Assembly: GCF_900090045.1 (NCBI RefSeq) | Contig: NC_041788.1 | Coordinates: forward strand, 2,351,501 to 2,415,500 | Source of the DNA: Plasmodium malariae | Lineage: Eukaryota > Apicomplexa > Aconoidasida > Haemosporida > Plasmodiidae | Length of the DNA stretch: 64,000 bases | Reading direction: 5' to 3' | Shown here: in pieces, positions 1-11,470 of the stretch | How positions within the stretch are numbered: the first letter of the stretch is position 1 | Layout: each line of letters starts with the position of its first letter | Program-made: the position numbers and the translations under genes | Notes under the pieces: model-generated | The model's database searches: none | What the model saw: the letters and a program-made list of their open reading frames with translations, nothing else | Told to the model about the DNA's origin: nothing

Positions 1-1337
1 ACCCATGGATAAAATAAGAGTGCCTTATCAAAATCCTTATTAATATTTTCTAAATTTTTTATTATTTGTATAATTAATTTAATACCATATAGAACATTTG
101 ATAAACCCGATAGACATACAAATACTACGTTGCTAAGTATATTTGCTCTTTTTAATTTTTGATTTTGCATATTATTACTATCCTCATGTGTTTCATTAAG
201 TTGTTGTTTGTTTTCATCCTCACTTGAAAATTTGTTATAATCTTGGAGTGTAATTGCACCTGTTTTCCCACAATCTGATGAGCTGTTTTTATTCCTAATA
301 AAACAATTTCTAATATCATGATGAGTTATATTTTTCGTTAATATATATGATATGCCTTGTATAGAAGCCATTCCCATATATGCTGATAAGAGAAGAGCAT
401 TTGTAATACCATGGTTGTATGATCCATTCCAACTAGGACAATTCAATTGTAGAGATTTATCTTTAATAAGTCTTTCTAATTCACAAAATTTTCCTTTTTT
501 ACTATCATGTACAGCCATATGGAAATCATACACTTCGGAAAAAGAGCTTAATGGTATAGGCCATATAAAATATCTCTTATTATTCATTAGAATGTTCACT
601 TGGTCTATTATTGTTATAAGGAAAACTCTTCCAAAATTGGAGAGTGGACATTTATAGAAATCAACGCTTACTTTTACTTTCCACGGGGGGGATATAAATT
701 CAACTGTATCAATCTTCTTAGGCACTAGTAGTGCGTTCGTATCTTTCTTCGTGCAGACCAAGTATCCCTCGAAATTTGTGGCTAGACTACCGCCATCTTT
801 GCCACCACTGCCGCTACCTCTAGTACTACCGCTGATAGTGCTGTTATCCTCGTAGGCGTCAAACAACCTATTATCAAAAGTTTTTGCAAATTTCTTCAAA
901 GGTATTCTAGTGACAGGCATATACCTAGACTTCGACGTTGACTGAGTCAATGCCTTCACTTTTGAGTTGAACTCCGAGTTGGATTGAACATTTTTCGCTC
1001 GTAGATATAATTCGAGATACGTTGCCTCACCTGTATGTTTTATTACTTTCTGGTTCACTAATTGCACCTCAACTACCTTATTGTCTTCATTACATATAAT
1101 AGTATCCTTCTCTACTTTTAAATCTATGTAGCTATACTTCTCTTTTGATGAAGACATATTAATCCATCCATTTCTATCAAATCCTTTTTTATTTGCAATG
1201 AAATTTATAAATTTACTTTTCAAATTTTGTAAAAAACTTTCTCTATTCCATCGAATTATCACATTGTCTTTTCCCAAAGTACGAAATACGCTGTAAGAAA
1301 ATATTAGAAAAATTATCGAGCTCTTTTTAAAGGTCAT
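1..1337 (-). CDS. Secreted or membrane protein of unknown function, 3' end cut by window edge
   Basis: An uninterrupted frame of 445 codons runs from an ATG at 1337 off the left edge, so the C-terminus is missing. The N-terminus is a clear signal peptide: two Lys, then a hydrophobic core (IIFLIFSYSVF) and a likely cleavage site near residue 22. About eight cysteines are spread through the visible part, which suits a secreted fold held by disulfides. A short Gly/Ser-rich linker sits near residues 170-185. A hydrophobic stretch close to the cut end (around residues 400-425) could be a membrane helix. There is no earlier in-frame ATG in the T-rich upstream DNA. I recognise no family. The signal peptide points to the secretory pathway or the parasite surface; the rest is open. 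Confidence 0.75.
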   Translation of the reverse strand, partial: MTFKKSSIIFLIFSYSVFRTLGKDNVIIRWNRESFLQNLKSKFINFIANKKGFDRNGWINMSSSKEKYSYIDLKVEKDTIICNEDNKVVEVQLVNQKVIKHTGEATYLELYLRAKNVQSNSEFNSKVKALTQSTSKSRYMPVTRIPLKKFAKTFDNRLFDAYEDNSTISGSTRGSGSGGKDGGSLATNFEGYLVCTKKDTNALLVPKKIDTVEFISPPWKVKVSVDFYKCPLSNFGRVFLITIIDQVNILMNNKRYFIWPIPLSSFSEVYDFHMAVHDSKKGKFCELERLIKDKSLQLNCPSWNGSYNHGITNALLLSAYMGMASIQGISYILTKNITHHDIRNCFIRNKNSSSDCGKTGAITLQDYNKFSSEDENKQQLNETHEDSNNMQNQKLKRANILSNVVFVCLSGLSNVLYGIKLIIQIIKNLENINKDFDKALLFYPW

Positions 1338-1560
1338 CCCGACAAAGGATAAAGAAACAGGAAGAAACGGTAAGGGGATAAGATATGAAAGATTAGAGAC
1401 ACGGTAGGGCAAGAATAAGGTAAAACGGATTAAAAATTAATGCAAAAATTATGCAAAATGAACACTATGTTGATACAAAATAAATGGAAAACGACTGTGA
1501 ATTTAATGCGACAAGGTCGAATTAATTAAGCAAATGAATTAGGTTAAAAAGCATTTCTTG

Positions 1561-1646
1561 CTGTAACTTGCTGTAACTTGCTGTAACTTGCTGTAACTTG
1601 CTGTAACTTGCTGTAACTGCTGTAACTGCTGTAACCTGCTGTAACC
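1561..1646. repeat. 10-bp minisatellite (ctgtaacttg)
   Basis: Five perfect head-to-tail copies of ctgtaacttg are followed by shorter 9-bp and variant copies. It lies about 220 bp upstream of the start codon of the secreted-protein gene. The unit is not a multiple of three and the DNA is not coding. Confidence 0.9.
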
Positions 1647-2036
1647 TTCTGTGTCTTGTCGTATCTTTCTGTATACATACATATAAATACATATGCGCAC
1701 CCAACCATTTATATATGTGTGTGCATATTCAAATATGTATATATAACAGAGACAAATTATACAGTTTTCAAACTTTTCCATTATAATGATGTACTATTTT
1801 TTTATACTAATATGAGAGTATAACGGATACAAATATTTAAAGAAGCACAAAAATTGATGTATTTATGTCTTAAAAAAAAAAAAAAAGAAAAAAAATTAAC
1901 ACCTGTGATTCCTAAATTCATACCTTAGACTATTATAAGAAGGATTGGCTAATTAATAATTATATATGTATAAGCATGAACATAGGTGTATATACATATG
2001 GGTGAGGATAAATGGGAGTGCTTAAATTTGTAATGA

Positions 2037-2092
2037 TAAGCGGCGTACCGAAATATGTACGCAGGAGATTGGGATTTGCGCCTAACCGCTAC
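2037..2092. other. GC-rich inverted-repeat patch (possible structured RNA)
   Basis: This is a roughly half-GC island in very AT-rich DNA. A perfect 6-bp stem, GCGTAC (2043-2048) with GTACGC (2057-2062), encloses an 8-base loop. An outer AGCG (2039-2042) can pair with CGCT (2087-2090), and AGG (2063-2065) with CCT (2081-2083). No tRNA A or B box is apparent. It could be a small non-coding RNA or chance. Confidence 0.25.
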
Positions 2093-4002
2093 GCATAATC
2101 AAATGGAAAAAACAATGGTTGTTAATGAGAACTGCTATTTATGGATGTAATTCATAAATAGCAAGAATGGAGGTCAACGATGTAAAATAGGAAATGCAGA
2201 GTGAAGGTTGACATGAAATGCAAAATGAAAAAGAAGAACTGTTACACACTAAGTCAGAAACGAAGTGTCCAATATGAAAAATCAAAATTTGAAAGGCATA
2301 AGTGACCACGCTTACTAATTATTTATATTATAAAAAATTCCTTATCGTTAAAAAAAAAAAAAAAAAAATTATAAAATTTTTTTTTTTTTAAACATACATT
2401 TTACAAGTGATAAATAAATTTATATGTCAAATTCGTAGGATAAATTGGTATGTATTAAAAATAAAAAAAAACTCGCAGTGCTGCAAAATGAACGATTAAG
2501 GCTAGGAATAATTAATTCATTGAACGTGCAGATAAATTATAGCTAAAATTTGTAAAAAAAATATATTTAAAAAAAAAAAAATAATAATAATTTTATTTCA
2601 AAAAAATAATTTTTGTGCATTAAAAAATTGTGTAAAAAATGCGGTGTACCGTTATTTAGGACAAAGGTTTTCCCTTTTCCTTTCCATTTCTTTAAAATGC
2701 GTTTATTCGTTATTTTGAATATTTAAAATATACCTTGACAAAAATTTTCCAAATAAAGCTTTTGACAAATCTTGTTCAAAGGGGAAAATAAACAATATCA
2801 GTAGCAATAGCAAAACAATAATAGTAGTAATAACAACAATATGTTTTGCTAAAATAACAGATAATTTGAGAATAAAAGCGTGTATCCCTTTTTACCCACA
2901 CTCGAGTACGTAGCATTCTTTCTTTATTTTCGAAAAAATTTACAAGTGCACATAAAATTGCAACATATGAATGGCAACAGTACGAATAACAATAATAATT
3001 GCGGTTATAATAAAAGTAATAACAGCGGTAATAATAACAGTATTGATAAAAAAAATTTTATACATCTGTAGGCATTTTTTTTGTAACAATGAATATTGGA
3101 AGAAGGCTGTCTCTTTTTTTTTTTTTTTTTGTCCATTTTTACCTTTGCATACTATATATGTCTGTTAAAAAATAACTACATGTATTTTTAAAAAAGAAAA
3201 ATACGTATAAAAATATGGAAATGAAGAAATGTAGAAATATTAAAGTGTAAAACTATAAAAATAATAATAAGCACGCTCATGCATACCTTCAAATATTTCT
3301 GCCCTTTTTTAATTCCATATATGCAAAAAAAAAAAAAATATATATTGTTTCATTTTACTAATCTTAATATTTTCTAAAGATCATCTAAAGATAAATACGC
3401 AACATTAAGTATAATGTAAAAATTAAAAAAGCTTTTTAAAATGTGAAACATTACCCCCAAACGTAGTCCAAATTAATGTAGAATTAGAAATTATCCTACA
3501 ACATGAATAATAGAAGTTTTTTTTTTTTTTTAAAGATATAAAAAACAGAATGAAAAAAAATGACTTGTTCAGGTAATTATATATTAAAAAAAAAAAATAA
3601 CTACAACGGAGAGCCACTAAAATGATAATTGTGGCTTAATAAAAAAAAAAAGAGAAAAGTAAAAGGATAAAAAAGATAAAAAATATCGCAAATGAAAAGA
3701 AAAGGGAAATTATAAATTTCATTACACAATGGCACAATAACTATCAAAGGAACATATAACATATACCATAATATAAAAAACACGAATTAAATGGTAGATA
3801 CACGAAAAATTTTATTTATTAAAAAAGCACATTTTCGAATGTACCACGCTAAAAAATATCTGAACGGTCATGATAAAAAAACAAAAAAAAAATACATTCC
3901 TTGTTCATACTTTTTTTCTTATTGTTTTTTTTTACTATGTCTCATTTATTGCATTTTTTTTTTTTTTTTTTTCGTTTTTCGTATTTTCCTGCACGCACAT
4001 TT

Positions 4003-4479
4003 TTACTGTATTTTTAAATATTTCTCCATCAAGTTTAGGAACGCGGTGTAATCAACTGGTTTGTTTAAGTTGGCTATGTCGAAATTAAATTTACTTAGGC
4101 TCATAGACGAATCCTCCAAAATTCTGTTGTCACATAAACTTAAAAACCTTTTTAAATTATTTTTATCTATTTCTCCATTCGTCTGAAGTATACTAAATAA
4201 ATCCTTAAAAATTGTACCCAAATCATGCTTTCTTAATTGCTTATTTATGAGTATATGTAAAATGGAGGATGTTAAAATAAAATTTTCAACATAATTAGGC
4301 TTATGCCATTGTATATCTGCTTTTATATTTTTTATCAACTCTTTTACACCTTCATGACTCATATCTTGTGAGAGAATTTTATTAAAAATTATTTTAACGT
4401 CTTTTTCGTACAGCTCTGCATCATCATTTTTTGTGAAATATTTTAGAGCACGAATTAGATATTGCACATCAATTTCCAT
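4003..4479 (-). CDS. Small helix-rich Plasmodium protein of unknown function
   Basis: This encodes 158 residues from the first true ATG (MEIDVQYL...); the in-frame extension upstream begins with a GTG and is not used here. The composition is that of a normal globular protein, with mixed hydrophobic and charged residues, no repeats and no long Asn run, in contrast to the surrounding noise. The pattern suggests a bundle of amphipathic helices throughout. There is no signal peptide or membrane segment. The ORF ends in a stop directly before a poly-T tract on the plus strand. I recognise no domain. Base composition rises sharply above that of its flanks, which is the main reason to call it a gene. 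Confidence 0.75.
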   Translation of the reverse strand: MEIDVQYLIRALKYFTKNDDAELYEKDVKIIFNKILSQDMSHEGVKELIKNIKADIQWHKPNYVENFILTSSILHILINKQLRKHDLGTIFKDLFSILQTNGEIDKNNLKRFLSLCDNRILEDSSMSLSKFNFDIANLNKPVDYTAFLNLMEKYLKIQ

Positions 4480-4916
4480 TTTTTTTTTACATATGTACAC
4501 TTTACATTAATTAAAAAAGAGTTTGTTTGTATACTCGATCTTCAGAGTTCATTATTTACAATTCATTCGTAAATTTCGTAGTTTTTATTTTATTTCATTT
4601 TATTTTATTTTTTTTGCTCCCTTTCAAATGAAAAAACAATAAAAATGTGAGAAGGGGCAAACGCTAAAACGGACAGACGTGAAAATGCAAAAGCACAACA
4701 ATAAAAGAAACGTTCGCTGCCACTTAAAAGTTAAAATTAATGTAATGAATATGATTTCCTCTGCTGGATCTTTTTATTTTTATAGAGACAAAATGTGGTC
4801 ACTCCTGTTACTAACTATGAAGTGAAATTCTTGTTTTTCTTAGAGATTTTGCTATACATCAGATTTAAAAAACGAGAACTCATTTTACTTGAATTTTATT
4901 TACCATTTTTTTATTT

Positions 4917-4947
<31 letters not shown>

Positions 4948-6179
4948 GTTGTTATATTTTTACGCACAAAAAATAATTTGTTAAAATATGTAAAACTTTT
5001 TTTTTTCTTTTGTTGTATGCTTTCAGTGAAAATGTAAAGGGATACACAAGAAAGGAAAAAATAAAATATAGTAAAATAAAGCAAAACAAATTAAAATGAA
5101 GTAAAACATATTAAAATAATGTAAAACATATTAAAATAATGTAAAACATATTAAAATAATGTAAAACATATTAAAATAATGTAAAACATATTAAAATAAT
5201 GTAAAACATATTAACATATTAGACATTTTAAAACAAGCAGAACAAAATTAAACATGTGCACAACTCACATATGTGTACGTTCGTGCATCCTTAAATTAAA
5301 TATTGCAACATTTGAAGAGTACAAATGTACAGTGCTAATAATTATATCATAGGGATAATTAATTTTTAAAATTTTGATATGACCATGTACAATTACACAC
5401 ATACTTTTTAATTTTCAGGGGAAAAAAAGCAAAATTGTCTTAATCCACCAAAATTGCCCTTAAATGAACACTTAAACATTAACCAATTAATGGTACACAT
5501 TTTTAATTGATCACCTATCGTTTGCCTGTTTGACATACGTATTTTTAAATTTAACAATTACCTTTATCGGTTAGCATTAACCTTAGTATTAGCGTTCGCC
5601 TTGTCTTTTTTTTTTTTTTTTATTTAATATTCAAAATGTAACACACTTTATATTTTTTAAAAAAATGCAGCATATTTATAATTTATAATTTGTATTGTAT
5701 TAAAAAAATTTGTTGTATTTAAAATGTGTAAACTTTACAAAAAGAGGGGTGATATTTTTAAAAACACAGCCATATGAATTATAAAAATTAAATTATTTAA
5801 AGATAAATGAATGCTCATAAATTAATTATAAATATGATACAAAAACTTAATACCACATATATTTTTTTAAATATTAAATTTTTAATTAACATAAATAAAA
5901 AATAGCATAGTGCATGGAAATATAAAAACGCCATTATAATTGTCTAAAATAGGATATTAAAAGGAATACACGTGGGTAGTGAAAAAAATAGTAAACTGTG
6001 AATGGCAGCCGTACACCAGAATGATCTTTACCTTCATATGTAAGGTCATGTAAAAACGTACGTATACATATAAGAATATATACACATGTACATACTTACA
6101 CTTACATATAAGGAGCACTTACTTACACATTCCCCTTTAGAGCGTCAAATTTTACAACAGTTAAATGCATTTGTCATTA
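4480..6179. other. Intergenic region, AT-rich, with 20-bp array
   Basis: This lies between the small helical gene (promoter side) and the 3' end of the RNA helicase. It holds a long poly-T run near 4.92 kb, the 20-bp tandem array at 5.1 kb and otherwise featureless AT-rich DNA. Confidence 0.7.
5101..5214. repeat. 20-bp minisatellite (gtaaaacatattaaaataat)
   Basis: Five perfect copies and a sixth imperfect one run head to tail, in non-coding DNA downstream of the helicase. The near-identity of the copies implies recent expansion or homogenisation. Confidence 0.95.
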
Positions 6180-8594
6180 CTAATATCCAGCAATTTCCCT
6201 AAGCTCAGTAGGGACCATCTGGTTAGTCTTATTAAATAGTTTAATCAACTCCTTTGCAAATCTCTGTTTTTGTGGTATGTAATAATCGTGAGGGAAAAAT
6301 AAAATGGATTTTCCTTTATTTCCTGCTCTTCCTGTTCTACCAATTCTATGAATGTAATCTTCAATAGTATTTGGTATATCATAATTAATAACAACAGATA
6401 TGTTTTTTATATCCAATCCTCTGGATGCTACATCGGTTGCAACTAGTATATTACATCTATCACTTTTGTAATTGTTCAGAATTCTGTCTCTTTCTCTTTG
6501 TTGTTTATCACCATGTATTGCTAATGCATTATATTGATGATAACGTAATTCTTTACATAAATTATCACAATTTCTTTTAGTATCACAAAAGATTAAAATT
6601 TTGTGATTTTCATAATTTTCTTTTAACCAGTCTAATAATTTTTTTTTTAAATCAATAGATGAACTAATTATAACATTCTGCTCAATATTTTTATTTGCTG
6701 TTAATTCACTTTTACCAATTTGGATTTTTACTGGATCAGATGAACAAAAATCATATGCTAATTTTCTGACTTGTTCAGGCCAAGTAGCTGTTAAAAATAA
6801 TAACTGTTTATTTTTATTAATTTGTGTCATTATTTTTCTTAATTGCTTTTCAAAGCCCATATCTAATAGTCTATCTGCTTCATCAATAACTACATAGATA
6901 CAACTAAGCAGATTTACTATTCCATTTTCTAAGTAATCTAGAAGTCTACCTGGAGTAGCAACCATAATGTCTACTCCTTTTTTTATATTATTTATTTGAA
7001 AATATTTCGGTACACCACCATATACTGCAGTACTTTTTATATTTAAAGATTTCTCGAAAACTTTTATTTCTTCTAATACTTGCATGCATAGCTCTCTTGT
7101 TGGTAATAAAATAAGACCATATATATTTCGCTGTTCATACTGTTCTTCATTACTATCGTTTTGATAGTCTTCTTCTGTACTGTTGTTCATATTTAATTGT
7201 GCCACTTGTCCATTTTCTTGCCCTTCTATTTCTGCCCCTTTTTCATTTACTTCTATTTGTTTCTCTTTTTGTTTGTGTTTCTGTTTGAGTATATGCATAA
7301 GACAAGGTAAAACAAATGCTAATGTTTTTCCACTTCCTGTTTCGGCTACTCCTATTAAATCTTTACCTGACAAGGCGATTGGCCATGTTATTTTTTGAAT
7401 AGCTGTTGGTTCTTTATATTTACTATTCAAATGATTTAAAATAGATGGATGAAAATTTAAATCGGAAAAGGTGGTTATAAAATTATTTAGTTTGAAATCT
7501 TTACTAACGTATATGTTATATTTTCTTAACTCATTTTGATATTCTTCTGTGGTTAAATTCTTTTGTTTATTATTCTCATTATTCATAAATAAATTCTGTC
7601 TTTCGATTTTTACCTTTACCTTGCTCCATTCTATTTCTTTTAAATTATCCCCCAGGTTCGAATACCTATCGGAGGTGCGTAAAGATCTCGAGTATTTTGG
7701 CACTTGCTCATCCTTATTAAAATAGCGATCGTTACTGTATCGGTCGTTACTGTATCGGTCGTTACTGTATCGGTCGTTACTGTATCGGTCGTTACTGTAT
7801 TGGTCGTTACTGTATTGGTCGTTACTGTATTGGTCGTTACTGTATTGGTCGTTACTGTATTGGTCGCTATTGTATTGATCCTCGTTAGTGTCATCATCAC
7901 ATTGTTGGATGGAACTGTTGAGTCTGTGCTTGCTCCGTTCAGAATTGTTGTATCTCTTACTTTTGTAATTAATAAATCCGTTCTCACCCCCCATATCGTC
8001 CTTTCTTCTTACATCCCTATCAAATAAAAAGGATTCGTCATGATTGCTATTAATGTCGTTATTATTGTGCATATCTTTTTGGTAAATGGTGGTATCCTTT
8101 CTGTTGTCATCATTAATTTTATTAACACTGTTATCATTCATAAAATAATTCTCACCTCCATCATTTATTAAATTAGCACTATCATCATTATTTTGTATTG
8201 AAGATCCATTATTCCAATTACTATTGTCAAAAGGTACACCATTGTTTATATGTTCATTAGAGCTGTTATTTAAATTGGCATTACCCTCGTTGTCTTCATT
8301 CGTACTTGCCTTAATTCTACTATCTGTAAATATTGATTTTTTTTGCGTAGTATTTATATGTCTTCTATGTCTTGTTAAACAGTATTCATCATTGCTAATT
8401 ACTCTATATCCTACGTAACCGCCTGATTTATTGATTGTTTTGTATCCTATTTCGTTTCCCACTTCGTTCTCTACTCTGCTCTTTGTACATATATATTTCG
8501 GACCGTCCTTCTTTATAAATAACAAATTTTTTGAACATTGAAAACGTTCACCCGATTTACAACTGATGTGTTTTAATTTCAGCAAGCTTCTCAT
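6180..8594 (-). CDS. DEAD-box ATP-dependent RNA helicase (DBP2/DDX5-like)
   Basis: This encodes an 804-residue protein from ATG at 8594; the reading frame extends upstream only to a TTG. The helicase core fills the C-terminal half. A Q-motif region (PTAIQKITWP) is followed by motif I AETGSGKT (residues 417-424), Ia PTRELCMQ, Ib TPGRLLD, II DEAD (571-574), III TATWPEQ in place of the usual SAT, IV-V including ATDVASRGLDI, and VI HRIGRTGR (749-756). All catalytic residues are present, so it should unwind or remodel RNA using ATP. The TATWPEQV form of motif III and the overall spacing resemble the DBP2/DDX5 group. The N-terminal 330 residues are disordered, Asn/Asp-rich and carry an array of YSNDQ/YSNDR repeats. 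The extreme N-terminus is basic with no acidic residue for 15 positions, so an organelle presequence is possible; nuclear or cytosolic action is the family norm. Confidence 0.95.
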   Translation of the reverse strand: MRSLLKLKHISCKSGERFQCSKNLLFIKKDGPKYICTKSRVENEVGNEIGYKTINKSGGYVGYRVISNDEYCLTRHRRHINTTQKKSIFTDSRIKASTNEDNEGNANLNNSSNEHINNGVPFDNSNWNNGSSIQNNDDSANLINDGGENYFMNDNSVNKINDDNRKDTTIYQKDMHNNNDINSNHDESFLFDRDVRRKDDMGGENGFINYKSKRYNNSERSKHRLNSSIQQCDDDTNEDQYNSDQYSNDQYSNDQYSNDQYSNDQYSNDRYSNDRYSNDRYSNDRYSNDRYFNKDEQVPKYSRSLRTSDRYSNLGDNLKEIEWSKVKVKIERQNLFMNNENNKQKNLTTEEYQNELRKYNIYVSKDFKLNNFITTFSDLNFHPSILNHLNSKYKEPTAIQKITWPIALSGKDLIGVAETGSGKTLAFVLPCLMHILKQKHKQKEKQIEVNEKGAEIEGQENGQVAQLNMNNSTEEDYQNDSNEEQYEQRNIYGLILLPTRELCMQVLEEIKVFEKSLNIKSTAVYGGVPKYFQINNIKKGVDIMVATPGRLLDYLENGIVNLLSCIYVVIDEADRLLDMGFEKQLRKIMTQINKNKQLLFLTATWPEQVRKLAYDFCSSDPVKIQIGKSELTANKNIEQNVIISSSIDLKKKLLDWLKENYENHKILIFCDTKRNCDNLCKELRYHQYNALAIHGDKQQRERDRILNNYKSDRCNILVATDVASRGLDIKNISVVINYDIPNTIEDYIHRIGRTGRAGNKGKSILFFPHDYYIPQKQRFAKELIKLFNKTNQMVPTELREIAGY
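7728..7875 (-). repeat. 15-bp in-frame repeat in helicase (YSNDQ/YSNDR)
   Basis: About ten copies of a 15-bp unit encode YSND followed by Q or R, in the disordered N-terminal region. Q copies cluster at the N-terminal side and R copies at the other, so the array grew from two variant units. It preserves frame. Confidence 0.95.
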
Positions 8595-8652
8595 ATTTTT
8601 TGTAAAAAAAAATAAAAAAAAAAAACTCAAAGTAGTAATTTTCCTAATTTTG

Positions 8653-8850
8653 ATAAATTTGGTTTATTCGGTGAATTTGGTTTATTTGGTTTATTTGGTT
8701 TATTTGGTTTATTCGGTAAATTTGGTTTATTTGGTTTATTTGGTTTATTTGGTTTATTCGGTAAATTTGGTTTATTTGGTTTATTTGGTTTATTTGGTTT
8801 ATTTGGTTTATTTGGTACATTTGGTACATTTGGTACATTTGATAAATTCG
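8653..8850. repeat. 9-bp minisatellite abutting helicase 5' end
   Basis: About twenty copies of a tttggttta unit with point variants (ttcggtaaa, tttggtaca) begin about 60 bp upstream of the helicase ATG. Because the unit is 9 bp, frames through it stay open and would read Pro-Asn-Lys or Asn-Gln-Ile on the minus strand. None is in frame with the helicase ATG, so it is most simply a 5' UTR or promoter array. Confidence 0.9.
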
Positions 8851-9045
8851 ACAAAGTTTATCATTCTTTCATGAACTTTTTTTTTTTTGTTGTTTAAACT
8901 TTTAACATGTATACGCACATATATTATACATATATATATGTATATATACAGACGTATGCATATTTATTTATTTTTATTTATTTTTTTTTTTTTTAAAAAC
9001 CTCTTCATTCATTGACATTTTCGTGGCTTTTATAATTTAATACGC

Positions 9046-9270
9046 GAGCATATAAAACATGAGCATATAAAACATGAGCCTATAAAACATGAACATATAA
9101 AACATGAGCATATAAAACATGAGCATATAAAACATGAGCCTATAAAACATGAACATTTAAAACATGAGCATATAAAACATGAGCATATAAAACATGAACG
9201 TATAAAACATGAACGTATAAAACATGAGCCTATAAAACATGAACGTATAAAACATGAGCCTATAAAACAT
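9046..9270. repeat. 15-bp minisatellite (gagcatataaaacat), 15 copies
   Basis: Exactly fifteen 15-bp units lie head to tail, ending in the near-constant tataaaacat and varying at the leading four or five bases (gagca, gagcc, gaaca, gaacg). It is non-coding, in the helicase/K+ channel divergent region. Each unit contains a TATAAAA box-like core, repeated at a fixed 15-bp period. Confidence 0.95.
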
Positions 9271-10271
9271 GAGTGCAATCGTTATAATAATACGTACACC
9301 ATAAAATAAACATCGGTTTTCAAAAATAGTTGATAAGCAAGAGTAGGGATAAGGGAATAATAATTACACCTACAGCTACAAATGAAATAACAAGTTGAGC
9401 TAATAATAGTTATAAGTGCTACTACGAACATTTGTAGTACTGAATATTTTGTTATGAGTAAGCTAAGCTCTTTTTCACATCGGTACGACCAAGATAATTT
9501 TTGCCTTATTAATAATTGCGAATGTTGTAGTTACGTTACCTTTGTGTTGAGAATCCTTTTTTTTTTTTTTTTTTTTTTTAATTTTGCGATAAAATGTTCG
9601 GCGGTATTTGGAAATTTTGTATATAATGAAGTACACGTTTTTACCACTCGGAAGAAAGAGAAAAAAAGGAAAAAATAGAAACAAAATTGGAATAAAAAAA
9701 AAAAAAAAAGAAAAGAAAAACGAGTTAGCTATTTCGTTTTCACAATATATATCCCTTTTAAATAAATTTTCAATAAATATTTGGCTTAACAATTTCATAT
9801 TTTTTCAAGTAATCGTTATGTGAATTGTGCCCCCTTAGCTGTACATAAATGGGGATGTGTACATATATATATATATATATATTTGCATACATAAATACTT
9901 TTATATATATGTCAAACTTGGGGAATGGCTTAAAGAGCTAAATAAACATTATGTACATTTTACCTATAGACGAATATCCAATAAAACCTTTTATGTATCA
10001 GTTAAAATAGGGAACAAACAGAAAAGATTTTCCCCCCACTTTATAAATATAAAGTCATTTCCCAATACACTACACACGCCACACGACACACAGGTATAAA
10101 AACATGATATACATAAAAATAGAAGAGAACATAAAATTAGCTTAACACACCGTTTGACGAATTATAATGGCTTATAAAAGTGTAAATTTTAAAAGATAAA
10201 CCAAAAATTTTACTTAATAAGTTGATGTGTTTTCAAAAAAGCGTTTATTAATTTTGCTTTAACTGCGTTTC

Positions 10272-10449
10272 GTTATGCTTCGTTTGTTATGCTTCGTTTG
10301 TTATGCTTCGTTTGTTATGCTACGTTTGTTATGCTTCGTTTGTTATGCTACGTTTGTTATGCTTCGTTTGTTATGCTTCGTTTAATTTTGCTTCGTTTGT
10401 TATGCTACGTTTGTTATGCTTCGTTTGTTATGCTTCGTTTAATTTTGCT
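10272..10449. repeat. 14-bp minisatellite (gttatgcttcgttt)
   Basis: About twelve copies are present, some with gctacg in place of gcttcg, and two broken by a taattttgctt variant. The unit is not a multiple of three and the DNA is non-coding. Confidence 0.9.
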
Positions 10450-10849
10450 TTTTTTTTTCTTGTAATTTTCCTTATTACCTTCTTAAGTACACAATTTCTC
10501 AACTGTTCAATCAATTTTGCCCTCATATGTGAAGGTAAAAAATGCAGGAGAATAATTGGTTTTCATTTTAAAAAAAAAGGTTATGTATATTCATAAATAC
10601 TTGTATATAAACATACATATGCATACTTTTGCGTACACATACGTGTAAATTTTTTATATTTAAGAATATACATATTTGTTCGTACGCATATATGTTAAAG
10701 GTGGGAATAACCATTGCCGATTTTCGTTCATATAATATTCTTAAGCACACATTTTAAAATATAGCAAAAAATAAAAAATAATAAAACAAAAAAATAGGAA
10801 AAAACTGAATAGGAGAAAAGGGGAATATTATTTTGTTATTCATTCACCC

Positions 10850-10851
<2 letters not shown>

Positions 10852-10906
<55 letters not shown>
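10852..10906. repeat. (TA)n dinucleotide run
   Basis: A pure AT alternation of roughly 54 bases in the promoter region of the K+ channel. Confidence 0.95.
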
Positions 10907-10913
<7 letters not shown>

Positions 10914-11126
10914 CATAAACTTTTTTTTTTTCGTTGTGTCATCATTATTAGCTATGCGTTTCATTTTTATTAAAGTACAAATGAGCGATATAAATTCCGT
11001 ACGATGAAAAATTTAATTTGTTTTTATCTTAACAAATATTATTGGTATGGGAGAGGTTATTTAGCTCGTCATGTTAATTTCTTTTGTTTTTAGTTGTACC
11101 TTATATTCCTTTATTTCATTTCATTC

Positions 11127-11167
<41 letters not shown>

Positions 11168-11470
11168 TCTGTTTTGTGTTAAAATAATTACAGAAAGAGA
11201 GATCGTTGTATTGTTCCGTTGATTTGGCGAACTATACCTATTACCATATACATATGCGAACATGTGTATTTTGTACAAACATGCGTATAAGCGGTATGTA
11301 CACGTACAAGCAAACAAATGCAAAAGATAAGGAGTAACACTTCAACACGTATATATATGCATGTATATAAGTATGCACACGCGCAATTACATTACATTTT
11401 TTTAAAACAGTGTATTTCTCTGGGTAACCCAATTTTTATGTATGTTCTTCGCTAATTAGGGTGGTTATCT

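Larger units (their letters stand above)
1338..4002. other. Intergenic region with small minisatellite and a GC-rich hairpin patch
   Basis: This 2.7 kb lies upstream of the secreted-protein gene and downstream of the small helical-protein gene, so it holds the promoter of the former and the 3' UTR of the latter. It contains a 10-bp array near 1.6 kb, long poly-A and poly-T runs, a GC-richer patch at about 2037-2092, and only short low-complexity ORFs (Phe, Ile or Asn runs) that do not look like protein. Confidence 0.7.

Noticed and set aside
3791..4088. Plus-strand ORFs of 72-86 codons rich in Phe and Tyr
   Set aside because: They run through poly-T and overlap the 3' end of the minus-strand small gene; composition is that of translated T-rich DNA.
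8627..8854. Minus-strand PNK-repeat ORF just upstream of the helicase
   Set aside because: It ends in a different frame from the helicase ATG, has no non-repeat part, and a second minus frame is equally open. I treat it as a 5' minisatellite.
9030..9278. Minus-strand Cys-rich repeat ORF (SCFIC/SCFIG units)
   Set aside because: It is a pure translation of the 15-bp array with no unique sequence at either end. A cysteine-rich peptide gene is not supported.
10852..10906. (TA)n run as a centromere core
   Set aside because: It is only about 54 bases; Plasmodium centromere cores are around 2 kb of extremely AT-rich DNA, which is not present.
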